From an uncultured Spirochaetaceae bacterium (GTDB taxonomy: Bacteria > Spirochaetota > Spirochaetia > Sphaerochaetales > Sphaerochaetaceae): a stretch of 11,647 nucleotides of DNA. A program made the position numbers and the translations under genes. The notes under the pieces were generated by a model that searched no databases, was not told where the DNA came from, and saw only the letters and a program-made list of their open reading frames with translations. The stretch spans positions 1 through 11,647 of the forward strand of contig CAMKAB010000014.1 in NCBI GenBank assembly GCA_946410375.1. The letters run 5' to 3'. Below, piece by piece: positions 1 to 5,500 of the stretch (its first letter is position 1; every line of letters starts with the position of its first letter).

Positions 1-1
1 G

Positions 2-253
2 GGGGTTGCGGATATTGTGTATCTGCCGAAGCCGTCTGTGTTGGAATCGGCGAGGAGGGCGGATTATCCCGCGCTTATTATTGAATTGAAGAACAACAAG
101 AGTGCGAGCATAGCAATGAAGCAGATAATGGAGAAGCGTTACTTTGATGCTCTGAACAATTACACCGGGGAAGTTCTGTACGTGGGAATAAACTACGACG
201 AAGAGACGAAGGCGCACGAATGCAGGATTGAGCGGCACGAAAAGGAGTCTTAA
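2..253 (+). CDS. PD-(D/E)XK nuclease superfamily protein, C-terminal fragment (5' end outside window)
   Basis: The frame is open from the left edge, so the true start lies upstream; the GTG at 17 is internal. The visible 83 or so residues begin GVADIVYLPKP and run through PALIIELKNNKS to a tail ending HECRIERHEKES. The Asp of the ADIV strand and the Glu-Leu-Lys of IIELK fit the D...ExK active-site signature of the PD-(D/E)XK fold. The later KRYFDAL and VLYVGINYD blocks are typical of the C-terminal nuclease-like domain (PDDEXK_9 type) that follows an AAA-ATPase-like domain in a large family found in Bacteroidetes and spirochaetes. Family members are usually 500-600 residues, so most of the gene, including the ATPase part, is missing here. 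Their biological role is not established. Two degraded copies of the same tail follow directly downstream, suggesting recombination among paralogues. Confidence 0.85.
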   Translation, partial: GVADIVYLPKPSVLESARRADYPALIIELKNNKSASIAMKQIMEKRYFDALNNYTGEVLYVGINYDEETKAHECRIERHEKES

Positions 254-270
254 CCTTGGCATGTGTCGAT

Positions 271-395
271 TTCGCATAAAACGTGCGGGATAGAGCGATT
301 TAAGAAGGTCTTTGCTCCTGTTAAAGGTGTTGGAAAAACCGAAGGCGAAGGCGCATGAATGCAAGATAGATCGTTTTAAGAAAAGCCGGATTTGA
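271..395 (+). pseudogene. Two decayed copies of the PD-(D/E)XK C-terminal tail
   Basis: The end of the upstream gene codes for KAHECRIERHEK. About 65 bases after its stop, 275-307 can be read as HKTCGIERFKK, and 348-395 reads KAHECKIDRFKKSRI followed by TGA. The nucleotide match is plain: the segment around 348-374 resembles 208-234 with a few changes, mostly at third positions, and 275-298 is a weaker copy with a three-base insertion. Neither copy has a start codon or the rest of the domain, so they are remnants and not genes. The simplest reading is the leftover 3' ends of neighbouring paralogues after recombination, or local tandem duplication of the gene end. Confidence 0.55.
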
Positions 396-415
396 AAAAG
401 AGTTGCATTTTCAAA
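391..415. terminator. Weak AT-rich hairpin between convergent gene ends
   Basis: An 8-bp inverted repeat (TTTGAAAA at 391-398, TTTTCAAA at 408-415) with a 9-base loop spans the stop codon of the minus-strand NTPase and lies after the nuclease tail remnants. Neither strand has a long uridine run directly after it, so it is at best a weak terminator serving both convergent units. Confidence 0.3.
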
Positions 416-998
416 GCAGAAGACGACTCAGAATTTCAGAGCAAACGTCGTCTCTGTTCTGCGGAGTGATTTCTATGAGCGTAAAGCGTTCTCTGATGTA
501 TTCCGCGAGTTCGGTTTTTGCCATTTTTTGAAGCACGAGAAGAACCGAAACGTCTTTTCTTTCAAGAAGGCTTTTCACTTCGAGAGAATAGGCGTGTGCG
601 TCCGCTTCCAGGTTGCCGACTTCGTCTATTAGGATGATTTTTTCAGGGCTTTGAAGGTACCGTACTCCGTAACGGTTGAATATTTCCGGATTTTTTTCTA
701 TCAGGTGGTGCGCTCTGCATACACCAGCGCGGTGTTTTTCGGGGTAAATCGGCGATGGGGCGTCAGGCGCGGAGGAAAGGTTCTCGTTTGAAATTTTTTT
801 GCGGGCATCTCGTTCGTGCGGAATGTCTCCCCTGGATGTTCCTGCGGGGATCATATACACAACCCTGTCGCCGTTTTCAAATTCGGACACTGTTTTAAGC
901 CCGCTGAACGGTTTTTTCCGTTCTTCGAGCGCGGTGAGAATTATGTTCACAAGGGTGCTTTTCCCGACTTGTTTTTCTCCTGTAAGTATCACGTGCAT
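411..998 (-). CDS. Small P-loop NTPase, NTPase_1 / THEP1-like
   Basis: This 195-residue cytoplasmic protein starts almost immediately with a Walker A motif (GEKQVGKST, residues 7-15). A Walker B motif (IILIDEVGNLE, 121-131) has the Asp-Glu pair followed by Val-Gly, typical of the nucleoside-triphosphatase NTPase_1 family, whose biological role in bacteria is poorly known. Family members are usually about 170-190 residues, so the length fits. I chose the ATG at 998 because a GAGGGAG ribosome site lies about 8 bases upstream and the P-loop follows at the usual distance; the in-frame ATG at 1034 would add 12 residues without family support. It is transcribed away from the SDR gene, sharing a 196-bp spacer. 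Residues 60-95, rich in Arg, Lys, Pro and Ser, lie between the two motifs and are poorly conserved. Substrate unknown. Confidence 0.75.
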   Translation of the reverse strand: MHVILTGEKQVGKSTLVNIILTALEERKKPFSGLKTVSEFENGDRVVYMIPAGTSRGDIPHERDARKKISNENLSSAPDAPSPIYPEKHRAGVCRAHHLIEKNPEIFNRYGVRYLQSPEKIILIDEVGNLEADAHAYSLEVKSLLERKDVSVLLVLQKMAKTELAEYIRERFTLIEITPQNRDDVCSEILSRLLL

Positions 999-1094
999 GG
1001 CGTTTTCTCCCTCTTTCGGATAATGATAATCCATTGTACCGCTTATCTCTTGTGCGCGTCATGTATTTAGAGTAAATAAAACGTTTTTCTTTGT

Positions 1095-1125
1095 TTGCAA
1101 AAAAGTTAAATAATTCTTTTATATT
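1095..1125 (+). promoter_or_regulatory. Possible promoter for the SDR gene
   Basis: The very AT-rich spacer upstream of the SDR gene holds TTGCAA at 1095-1100 and TATATT at 1120-1125 (19-base spacing), or TTTATA at 1118 with 17-base spacing. Other -10-like hexamers (TAAAAT at 1140, TATGAT at 1145) sit nearer the gene, so the assignment is uncertain. Confidence 0.3.
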
Positions 1126-1194
1126 TGGTGACCGTGTGTTAAAATATGATTAAACAATAAAATAATATTGATTTGCAAAAGTCGGAGGTTTGTA

Positions 1195-1968
1195 ATGAAT
1201 AAATATTTTGATTTAACCGGAAACGTTGCGATTGTAACGGGTGCGTCAACAGGTCTCGGCGTTCAGATGGCGCGTGCTCTTGCTAATCAGGGCTGTAATG
1301 TTGTCCCTCTTGCAAGAAGACAGAACCTTGTGGAAGAGGTTGCGGAGAACATCAAAAAGGATTTCGGCGTTGAGGCTTTCCCTGTTGTGTGCGATATAAC
1401 GGACACGGCGCAGGTTGAGGCGGCGGTTGATGCGGTGATGAAAAAGTTCGGCAGAATTGACATTCTTATTAACAACGCAGGCACGGGCGGCGTTATCCCG
1501 GCGGAGGATATGCCGGATGATGTTTTCAACAAAGAGGTGAGTATTGATTTAGGCGGAACTTTCAAGTTCGCTCGCGCCGTGGCGAAGAAAGCCATGATTC
1601 CCGCCGGTTACGGCAGAATTATCAACATCGCTTCAATGTACGGTATTGTGGGAAACAAGATCGCTCCTACCGCTGCGTATCATGCGGCGAAGGGCGGAGT
1701 TGTGAATTTAACCCGTGCGCTCGCTTCCGAGTGGGGCTCAAAGGGAATTAACGTGAATGCGATTTGTCCGGGATATTTCTACAGCCCGCTTACAAAGGAA
1801 ACGCTTGATTCGGATTTCTTTAAACAGTATGCGCAGACGATGATTCCGCTTAGCAGATACGGAAACGAGGGCGAATTGGATACCGCCGCAATCTTCCTTT
1901 CCAGCAGGGCTTCCAGCTATGTGAACGGTGTGATTCTTCCGGTAGACGGCGGATACACCTGCATGTAA
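1195..1968 (+). CDS. Short-chain dehydrogenase/reductase (SDR), possibly gluconate 5-dehydrogenase-like
   Basis: A 257-residue classical SDR, the usual length for the family (about 250). Visible motifs are the Rossmann nucleotide-binding TGASTGLG (15-22), the structural NNAG (93-96), and the catalytic Ser147 (in NIASMYG), Tyr162 and Lys166 (YHAAK). Arg41-Arg42 after the second beta strand would favour NADP(H) over NAD(H). The C-terminus (PVDGGYTCM) is the common SDR cofactor-loop ending. It should catalyse reversible NAD(P)-dependent oxidation of an alcohol or sugar acid in the cytoplasm. The sequence resembles gluconate 5-dehydrogenase and related sugar dehydrogenases more than fatty-acid FabG, but the substrate cannot be fixed, and no sugar-acid genes sit beside it. 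The ATG at 1195 is preceded by GGAGG six bases upstream; an in-frame TTG at 1168 lies ahead of that site and is unlikely. The gene is monocistronic and ends at a strong terminator. Confidence 0.9.
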   Translation: MNKYFDLTGNVAIVTGASTGLGVQMARALANQGCNVVPLARRQNLVEEVAENIKKDFGVEAFPVVCDITDTAQVEAAVDAVMKKFGRIDILINNAGTGGVIPAEDMPDDVFNKEVSIDLGGTFKFARAVAKKAMIPAGYGRIINIASMYGIVGNKIAPTAAYHAAKGGVVNLTRALASEWGSKGINVNAICPGYFYSPLTKETLDSDFFKQYAQTMIPLSRYGNEGELDTAAIFLSSRASSYVNGVILPVDGGYTCM

Positions 1969-2023
1969 GGGATAATTGATGGTTTACGGCGGTGCTTCGT
2001 CGTATTTGTAAACGTGTAAACGG

Positions 2024-2057
2024 AAGAGGGGAAGCCCGGCGGGCTTCCCCTCTTTTT
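2024..2057 (+). terminator. Strong intrinsic terminator after the SDR gene
   Basis: A perfect 14-bp stem (2024-2037 with 2041-2054) closes on a 3-base loop and runs into TTTTT. The stem core is GAGGGGAAGCCC. It lies 55 bases after the SDR stop. The minus strand has the same stem but only a short T-poor tail, so termination of the convergent acyltransferase gene here is possible but weaker. Confidence 0.93.
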
Positions 2058-2083
2058 CGCAATTTTTTTCAAATTATTAAGGT

Positions 2084-3214
2084 TTACGGTTCTTCGCTGA
2101 TTTTTTCGGTTGTCTCATATGCTTTCGCGTTAATCTTTTGAGCTGCTGAATCAAAGCTTTTAAGCAAGTTCTTTTCTATTGTGAATTTCCTTATGTAGTC
2201 GATAATTACGCAGATTGCATATACCGCAAGGCAGCTTAGAAGAGCAAGCACGATGAATAAAACGGATTTTATCTGTTCGGGTGCTTTGATTATCCGCTTG
2301 AAAATCAGTTCTCTTGTGTATGCGTGACTGCAGAGAAGATACACCCCGAAAGAGGTGCTTGCAACATTGTTTATCATGCTGTTTGTTTTGGGTTCCGCCC
2401 GAGAGGCGAGCGCGGTTAAGCAGAACACCGTGGCATACGTAAAGATGGAATTGAGGGAGGAGAAGTACGTTCCCTTTCTGTAGAAAATTCCGATGTGCTC
2501 GCCCAGCATGTCGAAAACAAGAGCGGATGCAAGCATAACGATTACGCTGATGATGAGCGTTTTACGGCACTTCCCGGCAATGTCCGATTCGGAGGCAAAA
2601 CGTCTGATGTAAGCTCCCGAGGTGTATGCGGTGAGGTATACGGTGAATATCGTGCCGTAGAATACTGTTCCGTCAAAGAAGCCGAGAACGGTTGGGAGAG
2701 CCATCCAAAGGGCGACTTGTACTATGAGAAGTCGTTTAAAGTTTTCTTTATCAAGCGTGTTCAGAAATTTATTGATAAACGGAGAAAGGCAGTAAAGCAC
2801 GATGTACGCCGTACCGAAGAACCACCTGTCAAAAAAGAACGGAAGAAGCGAGCGCAGGAAGTTCCAGAAGTTGAATTGAACGTTACCCGTTATGCAGAAG
2901 ATAAGGTAAATGAGCGTTGAGTAAAAGAACATCTGAAAGATGATTCTGATGAGGTGGGAGGTGTTGAACGGTTTTTCGCTTTGATAGTAGCCCATTATGC
3001 TGATAAAGATCATACTGCCGACATTTCCCCCCATTGCGAGAAATTGCGCGAAAAGTCCGTTTAGCAAGTCTTTGCTGTAATAGGAATTATAACTGATACC
3101 TCCGTATACGGCGTAGTGGTACATTACGATTAAAAACGCCGCAAGGATTCTGAGTGTTTCCATGCCGGAGTTTCTGTTGTTTTCCATGAGCGGAATGTTT
3201 TTCGGGGTGTTCAT
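2084..3214 (-). CDS. Acyltransferase family 3 integral membrane protein
   Basis: A 376-residue polytopic membrane protein with roughly ten hydrophobic segments. The N-terminus reads GMETLRILAAFLIVMYHYA (17-35), the family signature: an Arg (22) in the first helix and a His (33), which in this family is the likely catalytic base. Acyltransferase-3 proteins move acetyl or other acyl groups from cytoplasmic acyl-CoA to sugars of surface polysaccharide, lipopolysaccharide, peptidoglycan or glycolipids. The length is typical. Large Phe- and Tyr-rich segments such as FFYSTLIYLIF (96-106) and WFFGTAYIVLY (131-141) are membrane helices; the C-terminal 30 or so residues are polar and probably cytoplasmic. 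The ATG at 3214 is preceded by AAAGGAGG four bases upstream, which overrules an in-frame start 26 codons earlier. No polysaccharide genes lie next to it, so the acceptor is unknown. Confidence 0.88.
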   Translation of the reverse strand: MNTPKNIPLMENNRNSGMETLRILAAFLIVMYHYAVYGGISYNSYYSKDLLNGLFAQFLAMGGNVGSMIFISIMGYYQSEKPFNTSHLIRIIFQMFFYSTLIYLIFCITGNVQFNFWNFLRSLLPFFFDRWFFGTAYIVLYCLSPFINKFLNTLDKENFKRLLIVQVALWMALPTVLGFFDGTVFYGTIFTVYLTAYTSGAYIRRFASESDIAGKCRKTLIISVIVMLASALVFDMLGEHIGIFYRKGTYFSSLNSIFTYATVFCLTALASRAEPKTNSMINNVASTSFGVYLLCSHAYTRELIFKRIIKAPEQIKSVLFIVLALLSCLAVYAICVIIDYIRKFTIEKNLLKSFDSAAQKINAKAYETTEKISEEP

Positions 3215-3218
3215 ATGT

Positions 3219-3226
3219 CCTCCTTT
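3219..3226 (-). promoter_or_regulatory. Ribosome binding site that decides the acyltransferase start
   Basis: AAAGGAGG on the minus strand, four bases before the ATG at 3214. It excludes the longer in-frame reading beginning 78 bases upstream. Confidence 0.85.
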
Positions 3227-3326
3227 GAAATCTTTGCTCGTCCGTACGGGAATGTCGGATTTGCAAGAATTCGGATTGATAGCCTCAGGCAAAACGCCTT
3301 GTTTCGGGTAAGAAGGTTAAGTTCGC

Positions 3327-3435
3327 GCGGCGCGCCGTGCGTGAACCGCAACGCCCGGGCTTCGCAATTCGGGCGACGACGTATCAAGCGTGAAACGCAC
3401 TGTGCCGGCGGCGCGCCGTGCGTGAACCGCAACGC
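3327..3435. repeat. GC-rich 28-bp direct repeat (two exact copies)
   Basis: The 28-base segments 3327-3354 and 3408-3435 are identical and 81 bases apart. Both contain the palindrome GGCGCGCC followed by GTGCGTGAACCGCAACGC. A degenerate third piece (GCGTGAAACGCA, about 3388-3399) lies between them. The segment is much more GC-rich than the flanking genes and has no convincing coding sequence. It is probably a local instance of a dispersed intergenic repeat, but only the two copies can be seen here. Confidence 0.8.
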
Positions 3436-3595
3436 TGGCGACGCAATGTGCGGGAAATCGCGTTTATGTGTTTACGCCGAATCCGCCCGTTTGCGTCTTG
3501 TTTTGCGGATTTTTCCCGCCTGCGGAAGTCTTTCTTACCCGTGATTTTATTGTAGGGGGTAAGTATATATATTGCAATAAAAAAAGAGGACTATT

Positions 3596-3836
3596 GAAAA
3601 TGCGTGTTCCATTTCTGTCGGAAAGAGCCTTACACGCAGAGGGCCGCGATTGAAAAATGTACCTCGCTTGTCGAGCCGGAAACAGCCTTATACGCAGAGG
3701 GCCGCGATTGCGCGTATTCTGTGTGCTTTTTTTCGATAGCGAGCCGTAAAAGAGTTTTGCACGCAGAGGGCCGCGATTTAAAAATGCGTTCCTTGTTCTG
3801 TCGGAAAGAGCCTTACACGCAGAGGGCCGCGATTGC
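3596..3836. repeat. Four-copy interspersed repeat including the hexokinase 3' end
   Basis: The 18-base core ACGCAGAGGGCCGCGATT occurs exactly at 3634-3651, 3692-3709, 3761-3778 and 3817-3834, at intervals of 58, 69 and 56 bases. Similarity extends beyond the core. The first and last units share about 55 nearly identical bases, including AAAATGCG and CTGTCGGAAAGAGCCTTAC; the second and third are more divergent upstream. Read on the minus strand, the element codes for IAALCV plus a TAA stop in the first and last units (IAALCI plus stop in the second; the stop is lost in the third). The last unit is the actual end of the hexokinase gene. The spacers are neither uniform nor unique, which excludes a CRISPR array. 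Confidence 0.88.
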
Positions 3837-5384
3837 GCTGCCGATAATCGGAGAGTCTTCTATTTTGATAAATTCAGCCGTGATGTTGAATTCTTTTAAA
3901 AAGTCCGAAAGGTATGATTCGGTTTGTTCTTTCAGATTGGGAACGGCGTAAAATGTTGTGCCGTCTGCATTTATGAGGACTTTACGCGGCGTTTTTTCCG
4001 CTTTCGAAGCGGCATCGGCGGACCGGGTTTCTCCTTTGTTCGCATCTGATGCGAGAACGGCGCCCGCCAGCATGCAGGCGGAGAGTTTCGCCGAACGGGA
4101 AACGATGTTTGAGAGTATCTCTTTGATTGCGGAGATGTCTTTTTCCTGCGCCCCGCTCATTTTGTATGAGGAATTTGCGTCTGAACTTGTCGGATTAATA
4201 TCGGTTTTTTGATTGTATTCAGCTATATGCCCGGTTTCAGCAGACCTCGCACCGTTTGACTGCTCCGAAATGAAGAAGCGCGAAGAGATCTTATCGGTTT
4301 CAGCGGATTCCGCACTGTCTGACTGCTCCGAAACGTTTGTTCCGACAGCACTTTTTCCGTAGTCCGCAGTTTTTTCGGTGTTTTCAGCGTTCTTTTCGGC
4401 TTGTGCGCTTAAAGACTCTCTGTTAACCGGAGTTCCGTTAGGGAAAGCTCCGCTTTGGGAAGCGTTGAAAAAAACATCCGCGTTTCCGTTTAAAAACTCG
4501 GAAACATCACGGCTGGTTAGCGTTTCGGGCAGGGTAAGAGAATCGCTCAGAGCTCCCTGTCTTTGCGCTTCTTTCAGAATGAAGAGCGTAAGCGGGCCTA
4601 AATATGCTCCGCTTATCATTTTTTCCATTTTATACTTTTCGGGGTCTTTTGTGGTCTTTAAAAAAGCGTTATCTATCGGACTTACGCTAAAATCAAGGCA
4701 TCCGGATTCTTCGTTTATCACATATCCGCGGGCTATGTGTGCGCAGTTGGTTCCTGTTCCGAGAATAAAGCCGATGCAGGCGTCTGCGTCCCGTTCCTTC
4801 ATACGCGGCATTCCGGCAAGAAGCGTTCCCACTGTGTCGTTCAGAATCACAATACGTTTGTTTTTTGTGTTGTGTCCGCGTAATTCTAAGTGGTGAAACA
4901 AATTGCTTCCGAGTTCTTTTCCGATGACTCCGGGCGCTTTAATTTCTTTGCTGAAAAAGAGGGGCACCGCGTCGTGGCTCGGAAGACACTTCGCAGGGTA
5001 TGAAAAGCAGAACCCGATCCGGTCTGTTTTTTCTATAAGAGGCTCGATTCTCTCCGCTATTTCCTCAAAAAAATCATCTGCGGAAATTTCTGTCCGTATC
5101 CCGGGCATTGAAGAGTTCGTTTTGTTTGTAATCACAGGAGAAAGATCTTCGTTAAAATGTACGAGACAGGTGCGGAAATTCGTACCTCCCGCATCAAGCA
5201 CGAGAACATCCTGATTTCCTCTTATGCTGAAAGACGGCTTAAGGAGACTGTTTATCATTGCAAGAGAGCTGTCTTCTCCGCGTTCTGCGCGCTGCATTTC
5301 GTTTATGATGTGGTCCACGAGGGTTTTCATATTGATTGATTCAGGTGTTAATTTATTGTGCTCTAAAAAATTAACGGCATTCAT
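3813..5384 (-). CDS. Hexokinase (hexokinase family, ATP-dependent) with a repetitive insertion
   Basis: A 523-residue cytoplasmic protein of the eukaryotic-type hexokinase family, which phosphorylates glucose or other hexoses at C6 using ATP at the entry to glycolysis. Motifs in order: phosphate-binding LDAGGTNFR (63-71), sugar-binding FSYPAK (127-132), LNDTVGTLLAG (181-191) with the likely catalytic Asp183, nucleotide-binding GFILGTGTNCAH (205-216), EKMISGAYLG (254-263), and the adenosine-site region INADGTTFYAVP (471-482). The C-terminal GSAIAAL (515-521) matches the family's Gly-Ser-x-x-Ala-Ala-Leu end. Between about 318 and 412 lies a Ser/Glu/Ala/Thr-rich, probably disordered insertion with a 21-residue period; a smaller one (447-464) is rich in Ala and Lys. 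The last codons lie in a repeat also found downstream. I prefer the ATG at 5384, with AAAGGAA upstream, over the ATG at 5408. It is divergent from the exonuclease I gene. Confidence 0.88.
   Translation of the reverse strand: MNAVNFLEHNKLTPESINMKTLVDHIINEMQRAERGEDSSLAMINSLLKPSFSIRGNQDVLVLDAGGTNFRTCLVHFNEDLSPVITNKTNSSMPGIRTEISADDFFEEIAERIEPLIEKTDRIGFCFSYPAKCLPSHDAVPLFFSKEIKAPGVIGKELGSNLFHHLELRGHNTKNKRIVILNDTVGTLLAGMPRMKERDADACIGFILGTGTNCAHIARGYVINEESGCLDFSVSPIDNAFLKTTKDPEKYKMEKMISGAYLGPLTLFILKEAQRQGALSDSLTLPETLTSRDVSEFLNGNADVFFNASQSGAFPNGTPVNRESLSAQAEKNAENTEKTADYGKSAVGTNVSEQSDSAESAETDKISSRFFISEQSNGARSAETGHIAEYNQKTDINPTSSDANSSYKMSGAQEKDISAIKEILSNIVSRSAKLSACMLAGAVLASDANKGETRSADAASKAEKTPRKVLINADGTTFYAVPNLKEQTESYLSDFLKEFNITAEFIKIEDSPIIGSAIAALCV
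4232..4333. repeat. Imperfect 39-bp direct repeat with 63-bp period inside the hexokinase gene
   Basis: 4232-4270 and 4295-4333 match at 33 of 39 positions and are offset by 63 bases, that is 21 codons in frame. They encode SEQSNGARSAET and SEQSDSAESAET in the low-complexity linker. Because the period is a multiple of three, gain or loss of units would keep the enzyme in frame. Confidence 0.8.
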
Positions 5385-5465
5385 TGTTTTTTCCTTTTTT
5401 TTGCTCATTCCGATTCGGCGTCATGAAAACGCAAATCCTTTGAGGAGACGTTTTGAGCAAACAGT

Positions 5466-5494
5466 TTTACGATTGCGTTTTATTATGGTATCAT
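5466..5494 (+). promoter_or_regulatory. Promoter of the exonuclease I gene, possibly giving a leaderless mRNA
   Basis: TTTACG (5466-5471, 4 of 6 matches to the -35 consensus) and TATCAT (5489-5494, 5 of 6 to the -10 consensus) are separated by exactly 17 bases. Only six bases separate the -10 box from the ATG at 5501, so transcription would start at or next to the start codon. The spacer also serves the divergent hexokinase gene. Confidence 0.5.
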
Positions 5495-5500
5495 ATATTT

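Larger units (their letters stand above)
3215..3812. other. 598-bp intergenic region without a supportable gene
   Basis: This gap lies between the 5' end of the acyltransferase gene and the 3' end of hexokinase. Its first part (about 3320-3480) holds the GC-rich direct repeat and its last part (3596-3812) three copies of the hexokinase-tail element. Open frames cross the region on both strands, but they follow the repeats, lack ribosome sites and code for repeated Arg/Ala-rich peptides, so I do not call them genes. No tRNA-like or terminator-quality hairpin stands out. A 7-bp stem at 3480-3486/3505-3511 with an 18-base loop is the best hairpin and is weak. Confidence 0.6.

Noticed and set aside
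2084..3214. Link between the acyltransferase and the SDR as a polysaccharide operon
   Set aside because: They are convergent, separated by a strong terminator, and no glycosyltransferase or export gene is nearby.
3211..3432. Open frame with two RFTHGAP peptides
   Set aside because: Made by the 28-bp GC-rich repeat; overlaps the acyltransferase ribosome site and has no family resemblance.
3634..3834. Possible CRISPR array (four short repeats at 56-69 base intervals)
   Set aside because: The core is only 18 bases exact, the spacers vary in length and the first and last units are similar along their whole length, one repeat lies inside a coding sequence, and no cas gene is present.
3604..3951. 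Open frame encoding repeated HAEGRD/RKEPYTQRAAI peptides
   Set aside because: It is the complement of the hexokinase-tail repeats and runs into the hexokinase gene on the opposite strand; no ribosome site.
5423..5443. Six-codon leader peptide (MKTQIL) ending in the ribosome site ahead of the exonuclease I TTG
   Set aside because: Too short, with no ribosome site of its own and no attenuator-like hairpins; likely chance.
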